A stretch of DNA of 50,431 nucleotides from JAYKJB01 sp035284745 [NCBI: Candidatus Sericytochromatia bacterium]. Its GTDB lineage: Bacteria > Cyanobacteriota > Sericytochromatia > S15B-MN24. The stretch spans positions 1 through 50,431 of the forward strand of contig JAYKIL010000018.1 in NCBI GenBank assembly GCA_035284745.1. The letters run 5' to 3'. The notes beneath the pieces are model-generated. The model saw only the letters and a program-made list of their open reading frames with translations, ran no database searches and was not told the origin of the DNA. Made by a program: the position numbers and the translations under genes. Below are positions 8,450 to 16,022 of this stretch, in pieces (within the stretch, counting starts at the first letter, position 1; each line of letters begins with the position of its first letter).

Positions 8450-9516
8450 TAGGGCGATGATAGCATGGCTACTCCGGTGAGGGGGCGGCGAAGCGCGTGA
8501 GGATCGAGTCCGAGGCGAAAAGCACTCAACAGGCCCGCCGCCTCCAGATAGTTTTCGACCTCAAAAATATATGTGCCGTTTTCAAGCCCGAGATCAGAAG
8601 GGGTTAATCCGATTTGTGTTGTGTTTTCTCGCACGATAATCGTCGGGATTTTTCGGGCCAAAGCGGCCAGTGTCCCGGGGCCCCCGAGGCATCCGGAGGG
8701 AATCACAAGGGCATCGACGGTGTCGGATGTCCAATCGTGAACGGTCGTGGCCGGCGCCGGAATGAGGTCTGGATGTTGGGACAGTCCCTGGAGAATGCAG
8801 GGAAGGAAGGTATGGCCGAGATGCTCAGCGGCAGCACGAGGATCCACCGCATAGGGCGTCTCTGCGGTGTAGGGCCACAGGGGGGCATGCGCTGCGGGGA
8901 TACCCAGTTCTTGAATGATCAGGTGTGAGAGGATGGCCTCCAGTCCGCCGATGGGATCCACTCCCCCCCCGCCGTCGTAGGCTTCTGCGAGGTTTGTGTC
9001 GAGAGGCCCTAAATCTGCCAAGAGGGCGATGGCGCTGGCCCCCGCTTGCTGTAACTCGCGGGCACCCTCGAGCAAGCTCGCTGGATCGTTTACCTCACCC
9101 GAACTCAAACCGGCAGCGCTGAGATTCGTGCGGGCACCAATTGGGCGGGGGGTGAGTTGCCATCCGATGATGGGGACGCCATACACGGCTCTGACCCCGT
9201 CCATCGCGTGCTGAAGAGCTTCTGGCGTGCCCCGAGGCATCGTCAGAAGGGCGCGATCAACCAAAATTCCGATCTTTTGTCCAGTCTTGGGACGTAAAGC
9301 CAGGCGGCCTGCGAGCCACGCGTCCAGCGCCGCGCCTTCCACATAGGTTGCGTTGGAGGGCAATGCAAGAAATTGAGCTCCGTTGACCGCATTGGGATGT
9401 GTGATGAGACGATCGACCACCCCCGCCAGCAGGCGCGTGACGGGGCCTCCGTCACCGGCAAACCCCCCAATATTTGCGCCAACACCGGTAGGAATTATGT
9501 GGACGACGGTGAACAC
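8449..9516 (-). CDS. DUF3326 family protein
   Basis: Recognised from its N-terminus VVHIIPTGVGANIGGFAGD and the block ITHPNAVNGAQFLALPSNATYVEG, typical of the DUF3326 family common in cyanobacteria. No biochemical role is established. The frame is open further upstream to an ATG at 9570, but a GTG at 9516 is preferred: it has AGAAGGA about 8 bases upstream and begins right at the conserved core, giving 355 residues. The start lies inside the preceding 60-codon gene (overlap about 22 bases). The stop overlaps the next start by one base. Conserved glycine-rich loops (GCLGGPGTLAALARK and GLSSGEV) suggest a nucleotide- or sugar-binding fold, but that is inference. Confidence 0.82.
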   Translation of the reverse strand: MFTVVHIIPTGVGANIGGFAGDGGPVTRLLAGVVDRLITHPNAVNGAQFLALPSNATYVEGAALDAWLAGRLALRPKTGQKIGILVDRALLTMPRGTPEALQHAMDGVRAVYGVPIIGWQLTPRPIGARTNLSAAGLSSGEVNDPASLLEGARELQQAGASAIALLADLGPLDTNLAEAYDGGGGVDPIGGLEAILSHLIIQELGIPAAHAPLWPYTAETPYAVDPRAAAEHLGHTFLPCILQGLSQHPDLIPAPATTVHDWTSDTVDALVIPSGCLGGPGTLAALARKIPTIIVRENTTQIGLTPSDLGLENGTYIFEVENYLEAAGLLSAFRLGLDPHALRRPLTGVAMLSSP

Positions 9517-9677
9517 CAATGCGTTCCTTCTAGAACCCAGCCTGAGGGTGTCACAGCCACCCAGGCCCATCGGACTGCTTGGATGCCCTCACCCGTCAGG
9601 CGCGATTCCAAATACTCCAGCCAGTCGCCCTTTTCATTAGGAGGAACGACCAGGCGAAAAGATTTTAGTGTTTTCAC
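9495..9677 (-). CDS. Small hypothetical protein (60 aa) in the feo operon
   Basis: A 60-residue frame begins at a GTG overlapping the TGA of the Cys-rich gene (GTGA, 9674-9677). It ends just inside the DUF3326 gene, whose ribosome-binding site it carries. The composition looks protein-like: a short beta-type start (LKSFRLVVPP), an acidic helix (GDWLEYLESRL) and a tryptophan-rich middle (VRWAWVAVTPSGW). It has one Cys and no signal peptide or membrane segment. The pattern strand-helix-strand recalls small ferredoxin-like modules, but I recognise no family. Position and exact coupling support expression. Homologues would be needed to prove that it is a gene. Confidence 0.55.
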   Translation of the reverse strand: MKTLKSFRLVVPPNEKGDWLEYLESRLTGEGIQAVRWAWVAVTPSGWVLEGTHWCSPSST

Positions 9678-9892
9678 CCTTCGTTACCCAGTGCGCAGCC
9701 GCTGCAGCCACCCGAGCAGGTGATAGCCCCCGGCATGCTGGTTCTACAGCGGGGACAGGCCTGGGTGAAATTTACGATCGGCATGGGATAGGCACACACG
9801 TGACAGGGGCGGGTAGGGCACGCCTCATTCCCAACCCTTGTTTGAACCCGAGGGGCGTTCTCAGCGCTCGTTCGCCGAAAAAGCGTCCACAT
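9674..9892 (-). CDS. Cys-rich small protein downstream of feoB (zinc-ribbon-like)
   Basis: 72 residues from an ATG that shares one base with the feoB stop (TGATG), ending in a TGA that overlaps the next GTG. The C-terminal 50 residues hold eight cysteines: C-x4-C-x2-C (CPTRPCHVC), a 12-residue spacer, CPRC, then C-x3-C-x2-C (CSGGCSGC). The first two groups look like a zinc ribbon or rubredoxin-type metal site. The last resembles the C-terminal Cys cluster of FeoB-associated proteins. A role in ferrous iron uptake, as a metal-binding FeoC-like accessory or iron acceptor, is inferred from position. The longer frame starting at 9982 would lie inside feoB and is not used. Confidence 0.72.
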   Translation of the reverse strand: MWTLFRRTSAENAPRVQTRVGNEACPTRPCHVCAYPMPIVNFTQACPRCRTSMPGAITCSGGCSGCALGNEG

Positions 9893-11739
9893 CAAAAAGC
9901 ACCCAAGATTCTCACGAGCGCGCCTCCGATAGCGAAGGCTAGAACCCAAGAACCGAGCCACAGTGTAGCGGCCTCCCGCCATCCTCGCTCTTTAAATAGA
10001 ACCACTACGGTGGCGATGCAAGGAACGAAAAGCGTGATAACCACCAATGCAACCACAGTTTGGTTCGCGCTCAGCGCCATGTCGGTTAAGCCTGCGGCAC
10101 CAAAATCTCGTCGAATGAGACCCATCAAGAAGGCGGAGGCGGCTTCGCGCGGGAGGTGCAGCAGCCCGACAACCAATGGAGATAACGCTTGAGTGATGAC
10201 CGTGAGTGCTCCGGTGACCTTGCAAATTCCCACGGCGAGTGCCGCGAAAAGAAACAGGGGAACCGCCTCCTGCAAGAAGGCAAGCGATTTGGACCACGTT
10301 TTGCGCAGAACGTTGCGCCACAGGGGCAGTCTCAGCGGTGGCAAATCGATGAGCAGAGCCGATGATTTGCCTGGCAACAGGCGGTCTAATAAAGATCCCA
10401 CTGCGACCAAAACAGCGAACATCGTTCCACCATAAATCGCCCAACTACTCCACGAGCCCGTGCGGCCCAGCAAGCCCAGGATGACTCCCAGTTGGGCTGA
10501 GCAGGGGATGGTCAGGCCCAGAATCGCTGTGGCAATGGTTTTTTCGCGCTGTGTGCCCAAAAGCCGTGTGGTGATTGTCGCCATTGTGACGCAGCCAAAA
10601 CCAATGATCAGTGGAATGATGGCGCGGCCATTGAGGCCTATCGCGTTCAGGGAGCGGTCCACCAAGACAGCCAATCGCGGCAGGTAGCCTGTGTCTTCAA
10701 GAACTGCCAAAAAAAGGTAGAAGCCGACAACCAACGGCAACAGCAAGCCGACCACGTAAGTCACCGTCATTGTCAGGGCTCCGAATTCCCCAACCAGAAT
10801 TTCTCGGAGCCAGTTGTCAGGAACCCAGTGGGCAACCAATTGCTTCATCCAAGGTTCATAGTGCCCTTGCATCCACTGACCTTCGGTAATTTCTACAACC
10901 CGCTGAGCCACCAAGTCCCCGATCAAGAAATAAAGCAACGCCATCACCGCCACGGCGGCAGCGCTGCCGCCCAAGGGATGAAGGAGGGCGTGACCGAGGC
11001 GGGCGGTCCGGCTTTCAGAGCGGTTTTCGTAGGTGATGACTTCATTGACGATGCGACTGATGTAATCTCGTCGGGCCGCATAAACCGCCTCTCGGCGCGA
11101 GGGGAACGCTGCAGAAATCCTTTCGCGCAAGACTTCGTCTCCTTCCAGTGCGAGCAGACGCTCTGCTTGAGGAGCCAATGACTCGCTTTCTGCCAGCCAT
11201 TCTGAAATTTGAGGGACGCCACGGCCCATGTGCGTTTGATCGAGTTGCTGTTTGATTTCGCGGAGCCCTTCGCCGCGCGTCGCGATGCACGGAATCACCG
11301 TGACGCCAAGCCACTCAGAGAGGCGTTCTATATCGATCGAAACTCCGTGAGCGCTCGCTTCGTCCATCTGATTGAGGGCGACGAGAACTGGTTTCCCCAT
11401 ATCGAGAAGCTGCAGCGTCAAGAAGAGGTCGCGCTCTAGTGTCGGAGCTGCCACGATGTTGAGAATGATGTCAGCTCCAAGAACAATGTCCCTGGCGACG
11501 CGTTCTTCATCATTGAACGAGCCCACCCCATAGACCCCTGGCGTGTCAAGCACCTGGAATCGATCCAGGTGTCCTTTGCTGACATCGACCGTCGTGCCGG
11601 GGTAATTTGCCACGTCTACATAGAGACCCGTGAGGGCGTTGAAGAATACCGATTTCCCAACATTCGGATTGCCAACCAATACCAGGTTGTGCCTGTCATG
11701 ACCGAGAACCGCTGCAGGCGTCGATACGAGGCTGGTCAT
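9892..11739 (-). CDS. feoB: Ferrous iron transport protein B
   Basis: 615 residues, a short but complete FeoB, the inner-membrane Fe2+ transporter. The cytoplasmic G domain has G1 GNPNVGKS (23-30), a threonine-bearing switch in NYPGTTVD, G3 DTPG and G4 NQMD. A helical linker follows, then a membrane domain with two Gate-type halves (GFGCVTMATITTRLLGTQRE; AFLMGLIRRDFGAAG). The open frame extends to 12000, but the true start is the ATG at 11739: the feoA stop overlaps it (ATGA) and FeoB homology begins there. It is co-transcribed with fur and feoA and presumably repressed by Fur with iron. Confidence 0.97.
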   Translation of the reverse strand: MTSLVSTPAAVLGHDRHNLVLVGNPNVGKSVFFNALTGLYVDVANYPGTTVDVSKGHLDRFQVLDTPGVYGVGSFNDEERVARDIVLGADIILNIVAAPTLERDLFLTLQLLDMGKPVLVALNQMDEASAHGVSIDIERLSEWLGVTVIPCIATRGEGLREIKQQLDQTHMGRGVPQISEWLAESESLAPQAERLLALEGDEVLRERISAAFPSRREAVYAARRDYISRIVNEVITYENRSESRTARLGHALLHPLGGSAAAVAVMALLYFLIGDLVAQRVVEITEGQWMQGHYEPWMKQLVAHWVPDNWLREILVGEFGALTMTVTYVVGLLLPLVVGFYLFLAVLEDTGYLPRLAVLVDRSLNAIGLNGRAIIPLIIGFGCVTMATITTRLLGTQREKTIATAILGLTIPCSAQLGVILGLLGRTGSWSSWAIYGGTMFAVLVAVGSLLDRLLPGKSSALLIDLPPLRLPLWRNVLRKTWSKSLAFLQEAVPLFLFAALAVGICKVTGALTVITQALSPLVVGLLHLPREAASAFLMGLIRRDFGAAGLTDMALSANQTVVALVVITLFVPCIATVVVLFKERGWREAATLWLGSWVLAFAIGGALVRILGAF

Positions 11740-11960
11740 GCCGCCACCACCTCGATGACGATCTCGTGAGCCAGTTGCCGCCCGATGGCGATTTCTTGCC
11801 GGGATTTCCCCAGAACGACAGGCCCCTTGGGAATGTTTGTATGGCAAACAGCCTTCTGGCCCACACCAATTCCCAATCTGAGGGCTTGGGAGCGAACATC
11901 GTCCGAGATGATGTCGAGAATGAGCACGGTCTGCCCTGGACGAACGTCTGCCAGTGTCAT
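11736..11960 (-). CDS. feoA: Ferrous iron transport protein A (FeoA, SH3-like)
   Basis: 74 residues from the ATG at 11960, which overlaps the fur stop (ATGA). It is a small cytoplasmic SH3-like beta-barrel domain, with the sequence features MTLADVRPGQTVLI, ALRLGIGVGQ and IAIGRQLAHEIVIEV typical of FeoA. FeoA is thought to regulate or assemble with FeoB. Length is that of the family. The stop overlaps the feoB start by four bases, so the two are translated together. Confidence 0.95.
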   Translation of the reverse strand: MTLADVRPGQTVLILDIISDDVRSQALRLGIGVGQKAVCHTNIPKGPVVLGKSRQEIAIGRQLAHEIVIEVVAA

Positions 11961-12415
11961 CGTTTCTGGCCCTCTGTCTGACATTCGGGGCAAAGCCCAA
12001 ACACCTTGAGTTGCACGTCTCTCAGATGAAACCGATGACCGTTGGCGACGGCTTGCCCCAGTTCGAGCAGGGAGGCCTCTTCAAATTCGATGGCTTGGCT
12101 ACAGCTGACGCAAACCAAGTGATGATGTGGAGCTTCCTCAGTGGTGGCAATTTCGTAATGCTTGTGGCCCTCCGCGAAGTCCAGCTCCCGCAACAGGCCC
12201 AAAGACGCCAATAACTTGATTGTGCGATACGTGGTGGCAAGACTGATCCCGTTCGCGTGGTCCCTCAAACGCATGTGAAGTTCTTCCGCGCTGAGATGGG
12301 TTCCTTCCGGCAGCTCCTGGAACAGTTGTAAGATGGTTTCTCGCTGAGAGGTCAGGCGATAGCCCCGCTGCCTCAGGCTTTCTTGCACGGTGTGCATGTC
12401 TGATTTGGTCGACAT
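11957..12415 (-). CDS. fur: Fur family iron-responsive transcriptional repressor
   Basis: 152 residues with the full Fur layout: an N-terminal winged helix (RGYRLTSQRETILQLF, ATTYRTIKLLASLGLL), the metal-binding and dimerisation region with HKHYE and HHHLVCVSC, and a C-terminal CPEC. The two CxxC pairs would bind structural zinc. It could in principle be Zur or PerR, but linkage to feoAB and the Fur-box-like palindromes upstream favour Fur. The start is the ATG at 12415 with only a weak ribosome site; an ATG six codons later is an alternative. It is first in the operon and probably represses itself and the six genes behind it. Confidence 0.93.
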   Translation of the reverse strand: MSTKSDMHTVQESLRQRGYRLTSQRETILQLFQELPEGTHLSAEELHMRLRDHANGISLATTYRTIKLLASLGLLRELDFAEGHKHYEIATTEEAPHHHLVCVSCSQAIEFEEASLLELGQAVANGHRFHLRDVQLKVFGLCPECQTEGQKR

Positions 12416-12428
12416 TTCTTTTTTTTAT

Positions 12429-12477
12429 TGAGAATGATTCGCGTTAAGATCCTGAGGTAAATGAGAATCATTGTCAA
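12429..12477 (-). promoter_or_regulatory. Fur-box-like operators over the fur-feo promoter
   Basis: Two palindromes match the 7-1-7 Fur consensus TGATAATnATTATCA. The one at 12462-12476 reads TGAGAATCATTGTCA (arms 6 of 7 paired). The one at 12429-12443 reads TGAGAATGATTCGCG and is weaker. On the minus strand the first overlaps a perfect -35 TTGACA (12477-12472), with a poor -10 17 bases on (CAGGAT). This fits iron-dependent self-repression. The region is also the upstream region of the divergent gene at 12574. Confidence 0.8.
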
Positions 12478-12573
12478 TAGGCGACGCTTTCTTGGTTTTG
12501 AAATCGCTGTGTTCGGGATAAGAGTTGTGGGACTTGGTGCTGGCTTTTTGCATAGTGAAAGGGGCGTGCTGGC

Positions 12574-13287
12574 GTGAGATGGCGTGGCTGGTGGGGTCCT
12601 GCCGTCGTTATGTTCGCGGTTGTCGCGGGCTGTTCATACTCTCCGCTTGCGTTGCCGGTGTCTGCCGCGTCTGCGTGGCTGGAGACTTCGTCCTCATCTC
12701 CATTGGAAACGTCGCTCAAACGCGCGGAGCGGCATTTTATCACCCAATATCATCATGCACGTTGGAACCCGAACGAAACGCGCTTCGACAATGCAAACTG
12801 CGGCCCGGCCGCACTGGCGATGGCCCTGAAGGCCTATGGGCGTGAGCCCAAAGACCTTGCGGATCGCTCTGCGTCAGGGTTGATTTCCCGCGTGCGTCGT
12901 GCGATGACGGGCACCACTGAAGATGACAATTGGACCTATCCGGTTCAGGTTTTGTTGGCGGCCCCCCGATTTGGGTTGCGCGCAGAATACGTATTTGGTG
13001 TCGTGGAAATACGGCGCGCAATGAGGCGTGCGGGGCGTATGGTGGTTCTTAACTTGAATCCGACGCCCGCTTACGTCCATCTATTGACCCGCCCTTATGA
13101 CGGCGGCCATTTCGCATTGTTAACAGCCGTCAATGGGGACCGTGCGACCTTGTGCGATCCACTGGCCTCCTCACCGGTGATGATAAGTTTGGGGCAATTG
13201 GCTCAAGCCTTAGCGACACCGCTGGGTGAGCATTCGGATGGCCGCTTAATTCCACCGTTTAACGGCGGCGTGTTGCTTTGGGAATAG
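12574..13287 (+). CDS. Papain-like cysteine peptidase (C39-like) lipoprotein
   Basis: 237 residues with an N-terminal lipoprotein signal: a hydrophobic stretch, then AVVAGC with C20 as the lipid-bearing cysteine. The catalytic pattern of the C39/papain-like clan is visible: NANCGPAALAMAL with C76 as nucleophile, GGHFALL with H179, and CDP with D195. The spacing of about 103 and 16 residues fits the Peptidase_C39_2 type. It would act in the periplasm or on the outer membrane. The substrate is unknown, and no ABC transporter that would mark a bacteriocin-processing C39 enzyme is nearby. The GTG start has GGGG about nine bases upstream. It is divergent from fur and shares a 158-base intergenic region holding Fur-like boxes, so iron control is possible but unproven. 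Confidence 0.78.
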   Translation: MRWRGWWGPAVVMFAVVAGCSYSPLALPVSAASAWLETSSSSPLETSLKRAERHFITQYHHARWNPNETRFDNANCGPAALAMALKAYGREPKDLADRSASGLISRVRRAMTGTTEDDNWTYPVQVLLAAPRFGLRAEYVFGVVEIRRAMRRAGRMVVLNLNPTPAYVHLLTRPYDGGHFALLTAVNGDRATLCDPLASSPVMISLGQLAQALATPLGEHSDGRLIPPFNGGVLLWE

Positions 13288-13307
13288 ACTGAATTTAGAT
13301 CGCCACG

Positions 13308-13336
13308 TTGCGCGTTGTGACATGCTTGGGTATACT
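13308..13336 (+). promoter_or_regulatory. Candidate sigma70 promoter of rpsT
   Basis: TTGCGC (13308-13313), a 17-base spacer and TATACT (13331-13336). It lies about 140 bases before the rpsT start, leaving a long leader that could be involved in the S20 autoregulation known from other bacteria. Confidence 0.6.
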
Positions 13337-13483
13337 GAGATCTGTATTTTTGACCGCGTCTTGTCCGCGTCTTAGTCTAAAACTAATGAATCCCGGCAAA
13401 AAAGGCCCAGCTTCGCTTCATCGGGGCGCTGTAGCCTACCGGTCCCGCCAATCCTTTTAAACTCTGTGGAGAAGAATAGAATC

Positions 13484-13756
13484 ATGGCCAAGCGCATCAA
13501 GTCGGGCGTAAAGCGCGTTGAAACTGCCGAGCGGAATCGCCAGCGGAATGCGGCGTCCAAGTCTGCTTTGAAGACCCGGATCAAGCAGGCCCATGCGGCC
13601 ATCGCTGGAAACGGTGATCTGCAAGTGGCCTCGGTGCTTGCTATCAGCACCATCGACCGGGCAGCGAAGAAGGGTGCCATTCATCCTAACAAGGCTGCTC
13701 GCCTCAAGTCGCGTCTTATGAAGCGCGTCAATGCGGCGGTCGTTGCTGAGGCATAG
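13484..13756 (+). CDS. rpsT: Small ribosomal subunit protein bS20
   Basis: 90 residues starting MAKRIKSGVKR, basic, alanine- and lysine-rich, with the helical pattern of S20 (NRQRNAASKSALKTRIKQA in the first half, ASTIDRAAKKGAIHPNKAARLKSRL-type core in the second). S20 binds 16S rRNA in the small subunit body. The frame opens at 13466, but the ATG at 13484 has GGAGAAG about 9 bases upstream and matches the family N-terminus. It is single, with its own promoter candidate and a strong terminator 15 bases after the stop. Confidence 0.97.
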   Translation: MAKRIKSGVKRVETAERNRQRNAASKSALKTRIKQAHAAIAGNGDLQVASVLAISTIDRAAKKGAIHPNKAARLKSRLMKRVNAAVVAEA

Positions 13757-13770
13757 ACAACGTTCCCGAA

Positions 13771-13800
13771 AACCCGCCTGAACCAGGCGGGTTTTTTTTT
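13771..13800 (+). terminator. Rho-independent terminator after rpsT
   Basis: A perfect 10-base stem AACCCGCCTG / CAGGCGGGTT with a 3-base AAC nominal loop is followed by an unbroken run of T to 13800. Confidence 0.95.
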
Positions 13801-13833
13801 GGTGAATTCTGAATCGCAGTGGAGGAAACCATT

Positions 13834-14844
13834 TTGCGTTTGGTAACGGTTGAATTGCACACGGTGCTGGGGCGCCAAGAGCGGCTCGGTTTGTTATGGC
13901 GAGGCGGAGTGCTCGATGTTCATCTGGCAGGTGCCTGGTTCCTCCAAGCACAAGGTGAGGCGTCGTGGCGTTCCTTGGGCGACGCGCTGGCCCCTCACAC
14001 GTTGCGCGGGTTCTTGGCGGTCGGTGACCGAGCGTGGAAACTCCTGTCCGATGCAGTGGACGCCTTGGAGTCTTTACCCCACGTACCGCAAGGTCCCAAC
14101 GGTTCTCGGTTACTTCACCCGTCGGACGAGGTGCGCTATCTTTCACCGATTCCCGAGCCTTCCAGTCTGCGTGACTTTTACGCATTTGAGGAACATGTGC
14201 GAACAGGTTTCGCTAAGCGAGGAGAGGACATTCCTGCGGCCTGGTATGAGTTGCCGGTCTATTACAAGGGGAATCACCGGACAATTTTGGGCCCTGATGC
14301 CGAGGTTCCCTGGCCGCGTTACACGACAGAGCTTGACTTTGAACTCGAATTGGCGGTGGTAATCGGTCGAGAAGGTCGGAATATCTCGGTTTCAGACGCA
14401 TTGACCTATGTGGCGGGGTATACGCTGATGAACGATATTTCCGCGCGGGATATTCAGCGCAAGGAGATGGCCTGTCGCCTGGGGCCCGCCAAGGGGAAAG
14501 ATTTCGCGACGGTTCTGGGCCCTTGTTTGGTCACGCCGGATGAAATACCAGATTTGACGAATCTGCCAGCCACCGTTCGTGTCAATGGAGAGTTGTGGTC
14601 CGAGACCAATGCGGGTAACCCCTATTGGAATTTTGCGCAGATGATTGCCCACGTTTCGATGGATGAAACGCTGTATCCTGGTGACGTGATTGCGTCTGGC
14701 ACAGTCGGGCGAGGCTGTGGCTTGGAATTGGGACGGCTTCTAGCGCCCGGCGACAGAGTGGAACTGGCTGTGGATGGCTTGGGCGTGTTAAGAAATCAAG
14801 TGGGGCAGCCTTCGCAGGAGGCATTGCCGATTCTGCGCGACTGA
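13834..14844 (+). CDS. Fumarylacetoacetate hydrolase family protein
   Basis: 336 residues. The C-terminal two thirds is a FAH domain: SSLRDFYAFEEHV, metal-ligand region TTELDFELELAVVIGREGR (glutamates in E-x-E arrangement), YTLMNDISARDIQ, GPAKGKDF, and the GDVIASGTVGRG end. FAH enzymes cleave C-C bonds in acylpyruvate-type ring-cleavage products. Here the following homogentisate dioxygenase-like gene suggests fumarylacetoacetate or maleylacetoacetate as substrate. A GTG at 13819 is in frame, but GGAGGA at 13821-13826 lies within that codon run and sits 7 bases before the TTG at 13834, so TTG is the better start. It is the first gene of a three-gene operon. Confidence 0.88.
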   Translation: MRLVTVELHTVLGRQERLGLLWRGGVLDVHLAGAWFLQAQGEASWRSLGDALAPHTLRGFLAVGDRAWKLLSDAVDALESLPHVPQGPNGSRLLHPSDEVRYLSPIPEPSSLRDFYAFEEHVRTGFAKRGEDIPAAWYELPVYYKGNHRTILGPDAEVPWPRYTTELDFELELAVVIGREGRNISVSDALTYVAGYTLMNDISARDIQRKEMACRLGPAKGKDFATVLGPCLVTPDEIPDLTNLPATVRVNGELWSETNAGNPYWNFAQMIAHVSMDETLYPGDVIASGTVGRGCGLELGRLLAPGDRVELAVDGLGVLRNQVGQPSQEALPILRD

Positions 14845-14885
14845 GGGAATCAGCGTCGATTCCTGCGAATACGAGGAGGTGTCGT

Positions 14886-16022
14886 TTGGAAAACTTGTTT
14901 ATGCTGGCGAAAGGGCGCTATGCGCCTCAGGCGCACGTGGGCCTACCCGACGGCACTTTTGAGGAGGAGCACGGTCGCAATGGTTTCTTTGGTCGGGTGT
15001 CGCATTTGTACCATGCTCATCCACCGACCAATTGGCTTCGGATAGAAGGGCCACTTCGTCCCCACGCGATCAAAGCTTGCGATATAGAAAGTTCGGACAT
15101 GAAGGATCCGCGGGGGGGCCCTACCACCTTTTTGTATAACGATGATGTGGCGCTTCGTGTTTCACGCAGGCGTTCTCCGATGCCTTTTGCTTTCCGCAAC
15201 GGGGATGGTGACGAGGTGTGGTTTGTGCACCGCGGTGGGGGTCGTCTTGAGACCGACTACGGTCCGTTAGAACTGGAAGAGGGGGACTATGTGGTCATTC
15301 CGCGCGGGACCACGTATCGTTTTTCCCCGCTGGGAAGCGACCCTTTTTTCTTGATTGTGGAATCTGCGTCCGAAATATCGCTTCCTGACAAAGGGATGCT
15401 GGGGCGCAACGCGTTGTTTGATCCTGGGGTTGTCGTGACCCCGACACCCGCCCCCACACTGGCAGAAGGGGGGGAATGGGAGTTAGTCATCAAGCGCGAA
15501 GGACAACATACCTCGGTGTTTTATCCCTTTGATCCGATTGACACGGTGGGCTGGAAGGGTGACCTGACCCCGTGGAAGCTCAATGTGCGAGATTTTCGCC
15601 CCGTGATGAGCCATCGCTATCATCTTCCTCCCAGTGTTCATACCACCCTTTTAGGCCGCAACTTTGTGGTGTGCACCTTTGCTCCGCGTCCACTCGAAGA
15701 GGATCCTGCGGCCGTCAAGGTGCCATTTTTTCATAGAAATATTGATTTCGACGAGGTCATCTTTTATCACTCGGGAGACTTTTTCAGTCGGGACGGGATT
15801 GCGCCGGGGATGGTCACATATCATCCGACAGGAATTCATCATGGTCCACACCCGAAGGCCATCGCAGCGAGTCAGAACAAGACGGCCACGCAAGAATACG
15901 CCGTGATGATCGATGCGAAAAATGCGCTCACGTTGACGCCGGAAGCGCAGTCGGTCGAATGGGCGGATTATTGGGCGAGTTGGGGGGCCAGAGAACTGGC
16001 GAAAGAAGGGGCTTCAACATGA
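14886..16022 (+). CDS. hmgA: Homogentisate 1,2-dioxygenase family protein
   Basis: 378 residues with the cupin-type layout of homogentisate dioxygenases: NGFFGRVSHLYHAHPP early, a non-catalytic cupin (GDEVWFVHRGGGRLET, YVVIPRGTTYRF), and the C-terminal catalytic barrel with PFFHRN (H283), E290 and HHG (H318/H319) as likely iron ligands. The enzyme opens the ring of homogentisate to maleylacetoacetate in tyrosine and phenylalanine breakdown. It is shorter than the roughly 430-residue classical enzymes and belongs to a compact branch, so another hydroquinone-type substrate is possible. The TTG start at 14886 follows GAGGAGGTG. Its stop overlaps the flavin reductase start (ATGA). Confidence 0.87.
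   Translation: MENLFMLAKGRYAPQAHVGLPDGTFEEEHGRNGFFGRVSHLYHAHPPTNWLRIEGPLRPHAIKACDIESSDMKDPRGGPTTFLYNDDVALRVSRRRSPMPFAFRNGDGDEVWFVHRGGGRLETDYGPLELEEGDYVVIPRGTTYRFSPLGSDPFFLIVESASEISLPDKGMLGRNALFDPGVVVTPTPAPTLAEGGEWELVIKREGQHTSVFYPFDPIDTVGWKGDLTPWKLNVRDFRPVMSHRYHLPPSVHTTLLGRNFVVCTFAPRPLEEDPAAVKVPFFHRNIDFDEVIFYHSGDFFSRDGIAPGMVTYHPTGIHHGPHPKAIAASQNKTATQEYAVMIDAKNALTLTPEAQSVEWADYWASWGARELAKEGAST

Noticed and set aside
13457-14185. 242-codon minus-strand frame across rpsT and the FAH gene
   Set aside because: It covers rpsT, its terminator and part of the FAH gene; translation resembles no protein and both plus-strand genes are well supported.
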